Assembly (NCBI GenBank): GCA_947624215.1
Contig: CANQJJ010000019.1
Span: forward strand, 1 to 33,217
DNA: 33,217 bases
Direction of reading: 5' to 3'
Source: an uncultured Clostridia bacterium
GTDB taxonomy: Bacteria; Bacillota; Clostridia; Christensenellales; Borkfalkiaceae
The first letter of the stretch is position 1. Each line of letters opens with the position of its first letter. The notes under the pieces were generated by a model. It was not told where the DNA came from and ran no database searches. It saw only the letters and a program-made list of their open reading frames with translations. A program made the translations under genes and the position numbers. Of the stretch, positions 7,834 through 16,632 are shown in pieces.

Positions 7834-7989
7834 AGTCCGATGAAAAGCGCCTCCTTGGGGAGGAGCTGTCGCGCGTGAGCGTGACTGAGGTGGGGAATAC
7901 AACTGTTCCTTCCGCTTTTCTATAATGTCCGCATAAGGTCGATCAATAGAGTCCCCACCCCCACGCTCCCCCTCCCCAAGGAGGGGGTA
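7834..7989 (+). repeat. Foldback repeat family B, copy 2
   Basis: Same orientation and nearly the same sequence as 3541-3697, starting AGTCCGATGAAAAGC and ending CCCCAAGGAGGGGGTA. Differences cluster in the central spacer, while the self-complementary ends are conserved. Confidence 0.85.
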
Positions 7990-8126
7990 CGCTTATGTTG
8001 AGCTTGTTTTCGGACATGGTACCCCCAAACGAAGTCCTGCCTTGCCTCCCCCCTGATACCTGAGGGGGGAGGATGTCGCGTCAGCGACAGGTAGGGGGTG
8101 TGCTCAGAAGGTATAAAAAGAACATT

Positions 8127-8948
8127 TCAAGCTCTCCGCGGGGTGCGGGAGCGGGAGGATCCCTTTGCCGTCTTGGGCGGGGATTTTTTTGTATGCGCCG
8201 TCTTCACGCTCGCCTTCAAGGCCTCCATGAGGTCGAGGATGTGCCCCGTCTTTTCCTCTTTGGGGGCGGAGACGGCCTTCCCCGCGATCTTGTCGGCGAT
8301 GAGCGCGCGCAGCTTTTGCTGAAACTCATCGTGATACTTCTCGGGCTCAAAGGGGGATACCATGCCCGCGATCAGCTGTTCGGCAAGCTGCAATTCCGCC
8401 TCACTTATGGCGGGCCTTTCGTAGCTCACTTCGAGCTCTTTCAAGTCGTCGTGGAAGAGGAGGGTCTCGATGAGGATGCCGTCCTCGCGCGGGAGGATGA
8501 CGAGCAGTTTCTCCGTGTTGCCGAAGACCGCCTTGCCGAGGGCCGCGCGCTTTGTGCCGAGCATGGCCAGCCGCAACAGTTCGAGCGCCTTCCCTCCCCC
8601 CTTCTGCGGGACGACGTGATACGCCTTGTCGTAGTAGAGCGGGGAGATCTCGCCGGCCGCCACAAAGCTCATGATGGAGATGGTGCGGTCCTTCTCCGTC
8701 TTGATCTTCTCGATCTCCTCGTCGGTGACGACGACGTATTGGTCCCGCGCGTATTGGTAGCCGCGCACGATGTCTCTCTGCGTCACTTCCTCGCCGCATT
8801 TTGTGCACACTTTTTTGTATTTGATGCGGGCATGGTCGGCCTTGTGGAGCTGGTTGAAGGAAATGTCGTTGTCGCGCGTCGCCGTGTGGAGCTCGACGGG
8901 GATATAGACGAGCCCGAAGGAGATCGCGCCCTTTTGATAGATCGCCAT
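8127..8948 (-). CDS. ku: Ku-like DNA end-binding protein (bacterial NHEJ)
   Basis: Homodimeric ring protein that binds double-strand break ends and recruits LigD. The 273-residue length and opening MAIYQKGAISFGLVYIPVEL match bacterial Ku (B. subtilis YkoV type). Further family hallmarks are ISFNQLHKADHARIKYKKVC, a CTKCGEEV segment, and YYDKAYHVVPQKGGGKALEL in the core. The C-terminus is a Lys/Ser/Arg-rich tail (KTAHTKKSPPKTAKGSSRSR), like the basic DNA-binding extensions known in some bacterial Ku proteins. Transcribed divergently from ligD across 58 bases. No clear Shine-Dalgarno precedes the ATG, unlike most genes here, so translation may be weak or the start leaderless. Confidence 0.96.
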   Translation of the reverse strand: MAIYQKGAISFGLVYIPVELHTATRDNDISFNQLHKADHARIKYKKVCTKCGEEVTQRDIVRGYQYARDQYVVVTDEEIEKIKTEKDRTISIMSFVAAGEISPLYYDKAYHVVPQKGGGKALELLRLAMLGTKRAALGKAVFGNTEKLLVILPREDGILIETLLFHDDLKELEVSYERPAISEAELQLAEQLIAGMVSPFEPEKYHDEFQQKLRALIADKIAGKAVSAPKEEKTGHILDLMEALKASVKTAHTKKSPPKTAKGSSRSRTPRRA

Positions 8949-9006
8949 GTCCGCAGTTTGCGCGGTTTTGCAAATAAAATCGCACCGTCCGCCGCATTCT
9001 GTGGAT

Positions 9007-10854
9007 ATGGATACCCTTCATCGCACAACGCGCACAACTTTCAATGCGCCCGCACATCACGCGGAAAAGCTCCCCTTTCAGAGTGCAGAAGTCATGCTCG
9101 CGCGGCTTTCCGAGAGCCTTCCCTCAGACATGGGGTGGGTCTATGAGCTCAAATATGACGGACACCGCACGCTCGGGTTTGTCGAGGGCGGGCACGCGAG
9201 GCTTATTACGCGCAACCAAAAGGACTGCACGGCGCGCTTTTTTCCTGCGGCGGAGGCCCTTGAACGCATGCTCGGGACGCGCTCTGCCGTCGTGGACGGG
9301 GAGATGACGGTGGCGGACGGGAAGGGCCTCTCGGATTTTTCCGCTCTGCAAGCGTACAGGGGGGACGGGGCGGGGCTCGTCTACGTCCTCTTCGACCTGC
9401 TCGCGCTCGACGGGCAAGATCTGCGCGGGCTCCCGCTCACACGGCGCAAGGCGGCCTTAAAAGAGCTCACCCAAGGGGCGCCGCCCTGCATTGCATACAG
9501 CGGGCACACGGAGAAATGTCCGACCGCGCGGGAACTCGGGGCGCTCAAAGCGCGCGGTGCGGAGGGGATCGTGGCCAAACGCGCTGATTCGCCCTACACG
9601 GCTGGCAAGAACGGGGATTGGCGCAAGCTCAAGCTCAGGAATGCGCGGGAGTTCGTCATCGGCGGCTACACGGTGGGGGAGAGCGGCCTCAAAGCCCTGC
9701 TCGTGGGGGCTTACGATGGCAAGCCGCTCCTCTTTGCTGGCAGCGTGGGAACGGGCTTTCAAGAGGCCGTGCGGCGCACGCTCGCGCAAAAACTCTCCGC
9801 ATTGAGAGCGGCCGCCTGTCCCTTTGCAGAGGTGCCCAAGCGCTACCGCACCTCCGCCGTCTGGGTGAGACCCGTGCTCGCGGCACAGGTGACCTACGCG
9901 GGGCTGACCGCGTCGGGACTGTTGCGGCAGGCGAGTTTTCAGGGGCTGAGAGAGGACAAAGACGTTTCCTCCATCGAAAACGAGGCACCCATGTCCGCGA
10001 CGGAGCCTTACAAAACAAAAAAGGGGTCTGTCCGCCTCACCAGCGCGGAGAAGGTGATGTTCCCCGCCTCGGGGCTCACGAAGGGGGAGCTCTTTGCCTA
10101 CTACGAGGCCGCGGCGGCGCGCATGTTGCCCTATGTGAAGGGGCGGCCCATGAGCGTCGTGTGTTGTCCCGCGGGGGTGGAGGGGGAGAAGTTCTTCCGC
10201 CGCCATCTCCAAGGCGAGTTTTCGGGCATCGGGCAAGCGTCCTTGGGGGAGGGGGAGGCGTTCTTTGTCAAGAGCGCGCGGGGGATCCTCTCGCTCGTGC
10301 AATACAATGCCGTCGAACTGCATGTGCAGGGCGCAAAGTGCGGGGCGGGGGCGGACGTCATGGTCTTCGATCTCGACCCCGACGAGGGGCTTCCGCTCGC
10401 CGAAGTGAGGCGCGGAGCAAGCGACGTGAAAGAGCTTCTCGCCTCGCTCGGACTGCGCGCGTTTCTCAAAACAAGCGGCGGCAAGGGGTACCATGTCTGC
10501 GTTCCGCTGCGCGCAAATAAAAATATTGAGAAATTCTCGGCGTTTGCGAAGACGGTCGCGGAGGTGCTCGAGCGGGAGTATCCGCGGCGGTACACGGCGT
10601 CGATCTCCAAGCGCGCGCGGGAGGGGAAGATCTTCATTGATTGGCAGCGCAACGTGCGCGGGGCGACGAGTGCGGCGCCATACAGTGTGCGGGCGCGGGC
10701 AGGGGCGACAGTCTCGATGCCCATCGCGTGGGAGGAGCTCGGGCGGGTGGCCCCGGACGGCGTCACGGTCGCGGCGGCGACGGAGCGGTTGCGCGGTCCC
10801 GACCCGTGGGCGGATTTTTTTGATGTCATGCGCGCGCAGACAATAAAGGAGTGA
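9007..10854 (+). CDS. ligD: ATP-dependent DNA ligase LigD (ligase plus polymerase domains)
   Basis: Non-homologous end-joining ligase. The 615-residue protein has an N-terminal ATP-dependent ligase domain with adenylation motif ELKYDGHR (Lys49), VVDGEMTV, EGIVAKR and an OB-fold, then a C-terminal archaeo-eukaryotic-primase-type polymerase domain beginning near VRLTSAEKVMFP, with catalytic Asp455 and Asp457 in VFDLDPDEG, TSGGKGYHV and Asp545 in FIDWQRN. There is no phosphoesterase domain, so the order is LIG-POL, as in the 611-residue B. subtilis enzyme. I chose ATG 9007 because an upstream in-frame ATG at 8947 would overlap the divergent ku start and adds non-homologous residues; no strong ribosome binding site marks either. 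Partner of the adjacent ku. Confidence 0.95.
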   Translation: MDTLHRTTRTTFNAPAHHAEKLPFQSAEVMLARLSESLPSDMGWVYELKYDGHRTLGFVEGGHARLITRNQKDCTARFFPAAEALERMLGTRSAVVDGEMTVADGKGLSDFSALQAYRGDGAGLVYVLFDLLALDGQDLRGLPLTRRKAALKELTQGAPPCIAYSGHTEKCPTARELGALKARGAEGIVAKRADSPYTAGKNGDWRKLKLRNAREFVIGGYTVGESGLKALLVGAYDGKPLLFAGSVGTGFQEAVRRTLAQKLSALRAAACPFAEVPKRYRTSAVWVRPVLAAQVTYAGLTASGLLRQASFQGLREDKDVSSIENEAPMSATEPYKTKKGSVRLTSAEKVMFPASGLTKGELFAYYEAAAARMLPYVKGRPMSVVCCPAGVEGEKFFRRHLQGEFSGIGQASLGEGEAFFVKSARGILSLVQYNAVELHVQGAKCGAGADVMVFDLDPDEGLPLAEVRRGASDVKELLASLGLRAFLKTSGGKGYHVCVPLRANKNIEKFSAFAKTVAEVLEREYPRRYTASISKRAREGKIFIDWQRNVRGATSAAPYSVRARAGATVSMPIAWEELGRVAPDGVTVAAATERLRGPDPWADFFDVMRAQTIKE

Positions 10855-10940
10855 ATGTGGGTGGGCGGACAGGGCCGGTACAAAGTCCCCTCATTCCGAA
10901 CCCGCGTAGCGGGTGAGTAAATCTTGAGCGACCAAGTGCA

Positions 10941-10975
10941 ATGAAAACATCAGCATTGGCTGATGCGGTTTTATT
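10941..10975 (+). terminator. Probable terminator downstream of ligD
   Basis: Stem CATCAGC (10948-10954), loop ATTG, GCTGATG (10959-10965), preceded by GAAAA and followed by CGGTTTTATT. The A-rich and T-rich flanks could also let it work in both directions. It lies about 90 bases after the ligD stop. Confidence 0.55.
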
Positions 10976-11024
10976 GTGCCATATCGCTCAGGATACGCTC
11001 GGGCTTACGCCCTCGGTATGAGGG

Positions 11025-11115
11025 TCGGACTTCGTTCTTCGGGATCCTTCGGGGACAGCCGCGTCGGACTTCGTATCGCCATCACGGCTCAGGATGACGC
11101 GCTTACCACAACGCG
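11025..11115 (+). repeat. Intergenic repeat family C, copy 1
   Basis: About 90 bp containing CGTTCTTCGGGATCCTTCGG, GGACTTCGTATC and CAGGATGACGCGCTTACCAC; matches 16541-16632 in the same orientation with scattered differences. Confidence 0.85.
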
Positions 11116-11171
11116 GACTTCGTATGAGGGGATACACTCAGCCCCTTATGGGGCTTCGGTATGACGCGCTT

Positions 11172-11231
11172 CCCACCACCGCGCCTCAGTCTGCGCCCAA
11201 ACCCACCACCGCGCCTCAACCCGCGCCCAAG
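11172..11231 (+). repeat. Two tandem 30-bp repeats
   Basis: CCCACCACCGCGCCTCA followed by GTCTGCGCCCAAA (11172-11201), then a variant at 11202-11231. Another pair occurs at 11363-11422, on the far side of family A copy 3. Only two units per site. Confidence 0.8.
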
Positions 11232-11248
11232 CCCGTGCGAACGCCCTC

Positions 11249-11352
11249 TTGCCTTCCCTTTTGGGGAAGGTGCCCGTAGGGCGGATGAGGAGAAACCCTT
11301 TCGGCGCACAAGGGCAGTGCGCCACTTTCCCTTACAGGGACAGCAAGGGGGC
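11249..11352 (+). repeat. Intergenic repeat family A, copy 3
   Basis: Reverse-oriented relative to copies 1 and 2: CTTCCCTTTTGGGGAAGG, GTAGGGCGGATGAGG, CAAGGGCAGTGCGCCAC and ACAGGGACAGCAAGG in order. Confidence 0.9.
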
Positions 11353-11362
11353 GTACGCGCTT

Positions 11363-11422
11363 CCCACCACCGCGCCTCAGTCTGCGCCCAAGCCCACCAC
11401 CGCGCCCCCATTCGCGCCCCCA
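11363..11422 (+). repeat. Second pair of 30-bp tandem repeats
   Basis: A unit at 11363-11392 nearly identical to 11172-11201, followed by a more diverged unit. The two pairs flank family A copy 3, as if that unit had been inserted into, or duplicated along with, a longer array. Confidence 0.7.
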
Positions 11423-11605
11423 TCCCTCCCTCTTCCTCTACCCCTTCTCCATAGCTTATATAGTTATAATATGTCGCGAGGAGAAATTTTCCTCGCTTCC
11501 CTTTATTTGCAGGAAAATTTTTTTCACGCAAACCACAATAAGGAAATTTAATGAACAAAAAATCAATCAAATTTGCGAAAAAATAAAAATTTTTTTCAAA
11601 AAGCA

Positions 11606-11634
11606 TTGACAAAAGAACATTTTGGTTGTACAAT
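11606..11634 (+). promoter_or_regulatory. Promoter of the large lipoprotein gene
   Basis: Perfect -35 TTGACA (11606-11611), 17-base spacer, -10 TACAAT (11629-11634), preceded by an A/T-rich stretch that could act as an UP element. The predicted leader is about 50 bases and includes AGGAGG at 11678-11683. Confidence 0.85.
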
Positions 11635-11689
11635 GACACTACAAAAGTATTCCTTCATGAAAAATCAAGGGAATATCAGGAGGAAAATT

Positions 11690-14600
11690 ATGAAGAAATT
11701 GGTAGCACTTTTACTTGGCTCGGCGCTGGTCACATCGTCCATCGTCGGCCTTGCGGCATGCGGACCCAAGAATCAGGACAACCCGCCGCCTCCCGCACCT
11801 CCCGTGCCCGAGATCACACGCCGCGCCGATCCCCGTGCCGCCGATGCCTATGAGGCTTACGACTACGCGGGCGCCAAGATCGGTGGCTATAAGACGATCG
11901 CAGACGCCATCAATGCGACCATCGAGGCCGATCTCGATTTCGTCGAAGACGCAAATGTGAAAGCGGGCGCCAAGGGCGGCTATGTCCTCAAAAAGGGCGA
12001 GACCAAACACATCTTCGATCATACCAAGGGCTTTGCAGAGGGCAACTCCGACTGCTTCTGGTATTACGAAGACGGCAACAAGCTCGAGGCCTTCAACTGT
12101 TGGGATAACACGGAGGGCATAAGCCTTCTCTGGAACAACAAGACAGTCAGCTACGGCACGGGCACGATGGGCAGCAAGTCTACCCAGCAGTACAACGGCT
12201 TCGGCCTTCTCGACGCCCACGGCGAAGAGATCACCGAGGATACCGACGGCGCTCAGCCTCAGATCTACATGTTCTCCAAGCCCATGGATGCGGGGATCAT
12301 GGCGTTCCCGGGCGAGAAAGTCGGCGCTTCCGGTCTCCGCTACACCTTGGACCTTTCCAAGGCCAAGATCAAGCCCGCTTATGAGGGCGTTGAAGACAAG
12401 ATCTACGCTTACTTCGGCTTCTACATCTGGCAGCCCTACTACGTTATCGCAACGGGCCTTGCCTGCGACACCACCACGGGCCAGTGGTATCCTTTCCGCG
12501 GTACCTCCCGTGACAACTCCTTCTACGACATCGTCTACAACGTAGACAACTCCACGACCCCCGTCTTCACCTCCTCCTGGAATGAAGAGGGCTACTTTGT
12601 GCCCGACGCCAAGACGGTCGACCTCGAGATCAAGACGGTGCGCGGCGGCGAACTTCCCGACGAAGGCTACCGCGTCTACTTCGAAGATCACCTCGACATC
12701 GTCGTCAATAAGGGCCTCGAAGGCGAGAAGACCGAGAAGATGATCATCGACGATGACATCGTGCAGAGCCTCGCAGTCCGCAACGTCGGCGCCGACAACA
12801 CCTTCGTGTTCATCGCCGGTCTCGACATCAAGAACCACGACGAAGGCGAGAGCGTTGTCCCCAACGTTGACTTCTTCAACGGCGCTACGTTCGAAGACTT
12901 CACCGTGACGAAGGCAGAGGTCTACTTCCCGACCGAAGAGGAACTTGCCGGCGGCACCGACCTCAACGACCCGCTCGATGACGCATTCCGCGGCAATTGG
13001 TATGACGCGCTCATGGCCAATGACGACTTCACCGAGGGCACCTGGGACTTCACCTTCCTCTACAACTACACCTTCACGACCTATGAGAAGAAGGACGGCG
13101 CGGACGTTTACAACTTCCGTTTCGACGGCAGCCCCGTTGCCGATTCCACCATCGGCGGCCAGCTGAAGGAATATCAGGCTCAGGTAGACGAGCTCAAGAA
13201 AGTGACCGTTGACAACGCTGTCCAATACGAGGGCAAGATCGAAGAGATCCGCAAGATGTATGGTAAGGATGCGGGCCACACCGGCAGCAGCATTCTCCAG
13301 CAGTATTATCTCGTCATCGACTGGACGCCTTTCGACCAAGCAGTCAAGATCTATGAGCAAGCTCTCAAACTTTCCGACGCAGGGCAGAAGGTCCTCGACG
13401 ACCTCCGCACGCTCTCCTCGATCGCCGCATATCCCTACAAGGGCTGGACGGCTCCCGAAGGTGCGACGGATAAGAAGGGCTACCTCTTCGACGAACTCAC
13501 GCAGTTCCGTAGCATTTACGCGGCTTACAACGCACTGACCTCTAACGACGACAAGACCAACATCGTCAAGCTGTTCGGCGAAGACATGTGGGCGCTTTGG
13601 ACGGAGCTCGACGCCGATCTCAAGGGCATCATGGACAACACGGCTCTGCTCAATAAGATCAGCTACAACTTCTATGCAGGTCCCGCCGCAACGACGAAGA
13701 CCGACATGACGGGCTTCGATCTTGTTAAGAACGTACTCGACTGGATCTTCACGATCAAGGTCAGCACGGCGGATACCGGCTTCGGCCACGACGCACCCGA
13801 TAATCCTTATGATTACGGCGACGCAGGCAGCAACGGCATCATGAATTTCGACAATGCGGCATACCCGTCGCTGTGGCTCTGCTTCATGGTGGATTACCTT
13901 GACTCCGTGGAAGGCTTCGAGATGCCCGGCTACTTCGAAGACCTCCTCGACGACATCGGCTATGCAGACTTCTACGACGGTCTGTTCTATCCCGTCTCCG
14001 AGAACATCAAGCTCGGCGCCCGCATCAAAGCCGGCCTCGAAATCACCGATCTCACCGACGAGGATGTGGCATTCCTCAACGAAGTTTGGACGAACGACTA
14101 CGAACTCAGCGGACAGATCGCTTGGAACTGGAACAGCGGCGCGAAGTTCGAGACCTACTACTCCGGCCGTATGGCAAGGCTCGTGTTCATGCTCGGGGAA
14201 GACACCAAGGTCAAGACGGGCGACTACATCGGCGCGATCGCCAACTTCCTCGCAGGCTACGGCTACACCGTGAAAGCGAACGGTTGGGGCGTTACGGAGA
14301 CCGAGATCTCTGTCACTCCTAACGACAGCGCGAAAGCAAAGGAAGTCTACAATGCCTTCAACGCGCTCATGAAGCTCAGCGAATATGCCTACAAGGGCTG
14401 GGAAGCTCCCCAAGACGCGACGGATAAGAAGGGCTACCTCTACACCGAAGTCACCGCTTTCCGCGCACTTGCTACGAAGTATAACGCCCTCACCGCGAAC
14501 GAGAAGATCGCAGTCAACCAGCATCTCACGAGAGCCGAGTATGTGCTTTGGGAGACCTTCTCCACCGAGCTCAAGACGCTCGAAGACGGCGAGATTTGGA

Positions 14601-16192
14601 AGACGAAGTACAACATGTTCACGCTTCCTACGGATTCGCAGGATAAGAAAGATTATACCGCGGCCGAAGCGCTCGGTGAGATCATCCACATCTCCGACGT
14701 CATCCTTGCAAACGGCAAGCTCGAGAGCTCCGGCGACGATGCAGGTGGCGTGAATGTTTGTGACGGCGACAAAAACTTCTTCACCTCGCTTCGTCTCGTT
14801 GCGTTCTATCACTTCTTCGCCTCCAACGACGTCACCCTTCCCGACTTCGTGCTCAAGAAGGTGACGACGGTCAAGGCCGACGAATTCTACACCAATTTCT
14901 TCTATCCTCTCTACTACACCGTGCAGCTCGCACAGCGTATTAAGACCGACAACGTCACCAAGGCCGAAGAGCTCACCGAAGACGAGCTCGCCTTCCTCAA
15001 CGAAGTTTGGGTCGGCAGCTACACCATGAAGGCTCCGCTCTCCACCCATTATAGCTCTCAGTTCAAGTGGTGGGCAGGCAGAGTTCCGAGACTTGTTGCC
15101 ATTGCCGGCGGCACGCTTGAAGGTAAGACGCTTGGCGATTACATCACGATCGTAGGTGAATTCTTGACATCTCAGCAGTATAAGCTCAACGCGAACGGCT
15201 GGGGCATCACGGGCGGCAAGATCGTCAACGTCACGCTGAAAGCCGAGACCGCGGCGCTCGCAAACCGCTTCACCACTGAAATGATGGCACCTTCGTTTGT
15301 TGAGTATAAGGGCTGGACGGCTCCCGCAGGCGCGACGGATAAGAAGGGCTACTTCACCGATGAACTTGCAAACTTCAAGGCGATCCTTGCCGAGTATGAC
15401 AAGCTCGATGAAGGACAGCAGGGCGGCTTCCTTGGCCTCGTCGACTATAAGGATTTCGATGCTTGGTCGACCTACGCTTCTTACGACTACACGATCGACG
15501 TCTCCAAGCTCGCCAATGTCAAGCTCACTCTTCCCATCAACCCGTATGGCGAATGCGAGAGCAAAGAGTACAACGCAACCGAACTCATCGTCGAACTTTA
15601 CAGATGGGCGATCAGGATCAGCAGCGGTACGCAGTTCAACACCACGACCGAAAACGATGAAGAGAACCTTCACAACGAGTCCGACGCGACCGTTCCCGGT
15701 ACCGCTTGCCGCCTTGGCGACAGCAACTACCCGTCCATGCGCATGGTCTCCATCTACAAGACGTTGACGGCCGTTGAGGGCTACACGCTTCCCGAATTCG
15801 TGACCGACGCGCTCGAAGCATGCAAGTTCAACCTCTACCTCGATGTGTACGACGCACTTGTCGGCACCGCGAAACTTGCGCTCAAGATCGAGGCGAATGC
15901 GAACCTCACGCTTAAAGACCTCACCGCCGATGAACTTGCCTTCCTCAATAAGGTTTGGACGAAGGACTATGTGATCAATGACCTCATCGCTTGGAACTGG
16001 AACACCGGTCACAAATTCAAGGATTACTACAATGGCCGCACGCAGGCGATCCTTACCCACGGCGGTATCACGAACCTGAAAGAGCTTACGAGTGACTACT
16101 TCGATATCGTTGGGAATTGGCTCGTCAAGCTCGGCTACACGCTCAACTCGAACGGTTGGGGCGTCACGGCTGAAAAGATCGAGGCCAAGTAA
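11690..16192 (+). CDS. Large surface lipoprotein with three tandem ~300-residue modules
   Basis: I do not recognise this 1500-residue protein. It starts MKKLVALLLGSALVTSS with lipobox LAAC (Cys24), so it should be lipid-anchored on the outer face of the membrane. A Pro-rich linker follows, then about 550 residues of unique sequence (including YAYFGFYIWQPYYVIATG) that may hold a beta-sandwich. Three tandem modules begin with YKGWTAPxGATDKKGY-like sequence at about residues 583, 901 and 1206. Each contains an ELTxDExAFLNEVW-like segment and ends near GYTxxxNGWGVT. No catalytic signature is evident. The start is ATG 11690, with AGGAGG six bases upstream; earlier in-frame ATGs lie near or within the promoter region. 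It has its own strong promoter. A role in binding polymer or the host surface is a guess. Confidence 0.92.
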   Translation: MKKLVALLLGSALVTSSIVGLAACGPKNQDNPPPPAPPVPEITRRADPRAADAYEAYDYAGAKIGGYKTIADAINATIEADLDFVEDANVKAGAKGGYVLKKGETKHIFDHTKGFAEGNSDCFWYYEDGNKLEAFNCWDNTEGISLLWNNKTVSYGTGTMGSKSTQQYNGFGLLDAHGEEITEDTDGAQPQIYMFSKPMDAGIMAFPGEKVGASGLRYTLDLSKAKIKPAYEGVEDKIYAYFGFYIWQPYYVIATGLACDTTTGQWYPFRGTSRDNSFYDIVYNVDNSTTPVFTSSWNEEGYFVPDAKTVDLEIKTVRGGELPDEGYRVYFEDHLDIVVNKGLEGEKTEKMIIDDDIVQSLAVRNVGADNTFVFIAGLDIKNHDEGESVVPNVDFFNGATFEDFTVTKAEVYFPTEEELAGGTDLNDPLDDAFRGNWYDALMANDDFTEGTWDFTFLYNYTFTTYEKKDGADVYNFRFDGSPVADSTIGGQLKEYQAQVDELKKVTVDNAVQYEGKIEEIRKMYGKDAGHTGSSILQQYYLVIDWTPFDQAVKIYEQALKLSDAGQKVLDDLRTLSSIAAYPYKGWTAPEGATDKKGYLFDELTQFRSIYAAYNALTSNDDKTNIVKLFGEDMWALWTELDADLKGIMDNTALLNKISYNFYAGPAATTKTDMTGFDLVKNVLDWIFTIKVSTADTGFGHDAPDNPYDYGDAGSNGIMNFDNAAYPSLWLCFMVDYLDSVEGFEMPGYFEDLLDDIGYADFYDGLFYPVSENIKLGARIKAGLEITDLTDEDVAFLNEVWTNDYELSGQIAWNWNSGAKFETYYSGRMARLVFMLGEDTKVKTGDYIGAIANFLAGYGYTVKANGWGVTETEISVTPNDSAKAKEVYNAFNALMKLSEYAYKGWEAPQDATDKKGYLYTEVTAFRALATKYNALTANEKIAVNQHLTRAEYVLWETFSTELKTLEDGEIWKTKYNMFTLPTDSQDKKDYTAAEALGEIIHISDVILANGKLESSGDDAGGVNVCDGDKNFFTSLRLVAFYHFFASNDVTLPDFVLKKVTTVKADEFYTNFFYPLYYTVQLAQRIKTDNVTKAEELTEDELAFLNEVWVGSYTMKAPLSTHYSSQFKWWAGRVPRLVAIAGGTLEGKTLGDYITIVGEFLTSQQYKLNANGWGITGGKIVNVTLKAETAALANRFTTEMMAPSFVEYKGWTAPAGATDKKGYFTDELANFKAILAEYDKLDEGQQGGFLGLVDYKDFDAWSTYASYDYTIDVSKLANVKLTLPINPYGECESKEYNATELIVELYRWAIRISSGTQFNTTTENDEENLHNESDATVPGTACRLGDSNYPSMRMVSIYKTLTAVEGYTLPEFVTDALEACKFNLYLDVYDALVGTAKLALKIEANANLTLKDLTADELAFLNKVWTKDYVINDLIAWNWNTGHKFKDYYNGRTQAILTHGGITNLKELTSDYFDIVGNWLVKLGYTLNSNGWGVTAEKIEAK

Positions 16193-16344
16193 CAAACGAC
16201 CTCTCCGTTTCCTCACTCGAAAGTGAGTGAAGATTCCTCCATACCCGCCCTCTCCCGAGCGTTTCGGGAGGGGGTCCGCGGCAGGAGAACGAAAAAAACC
16301 TAAGGGCTTCAACCAAGCCCATCCCGCGCGTCATTCCGACCGCC

Positions 16345-16540
16345 CAAGCTCAATCGAAGCGTCATTCTGCCCGACCGAAGCTTCTGATTGTGCTACTAAG
16401 GTCGACACGAGCGCGTAGCGCGAAGTAGCCGTAGCAGTCCAAGCCCGTGTGAGCGTCATTCTGAGCCGATAGAGCATGACTTTCATCGAATTGCTCATCC
16501 GCGAAGGAATCTTGCTACGATCAAGTCCGTGTGAGCGATA
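16345..16540 (+). repeat. Repeat families D and E, inverted copy
   Basis: Contains GCGTCATTCTGCCCGACCGA, TGTGCTACTAAGGTCGACAC and TCATCCGCGAAGGAATCTTG, the reverse complements of phrases at 4108-4330. Spacing between phrases is similar, pointing to one composite unit. Confidence 0.7.
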
Positions 16541-16632
16541 GTCGGGCTTCGTTCTTCGGGATCCTTCGGGGACAGCCTTGTTGGACTTCGTATCATCATT
16601 CCGCCTCAGGATGACGCGCTTACCACGACGCG
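16541..16632 (+). repeat. Intergenic repeat family C, copy 2
   Basis: Partner of 11025-11115, sharing CGTTCTTCGGGATCCTTCGG and CAGGATGACGCGCTTACCAC. Confidence 0.85.

Larger units (their letters stand above)
7757..8126. other. Repeat-rich intergenic region between uvrA-like gene and ku
   Basis: No gene seen. It contains a partial family A repeat (7779-7822), family B copy 2 (7834-7989), TTTTCGGACATGGTACC (about 8007-8023), and a further unit CCTGAGGGGGGAGGATGTCG (about 8057-8076) running into GGTAGGGGGTGT. No convincing terminator for either convergent gene. Confidence 0.8.
10855..11605. other. Repeat-rich intergenic region downstream of ligD
   Basis: No gene seen. It holds a probable ligD terminator, repeat family C, two pairs of 30-bp tandem repeats, and family A copy 3. 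From about 11450 the base composition turns AT-rich on approach to the promoter of the large lipoprotein gene. Confidence 0.8.

Noticed and set aside
11172-11422. 30-bp repeats considered as a CRISPR array
   Set aside because: Units are directly adjacent with no spacers and only two per cluster.
11711-16312. Long minus-strand open frame (1533 codons) opposite the large lipoprotein gene
   Set aside because: The plus strand has a promoter, AGGAGG, a lipoprotein signal and internal module repeats; the minus frame has none of these and starts in repeat DNA.
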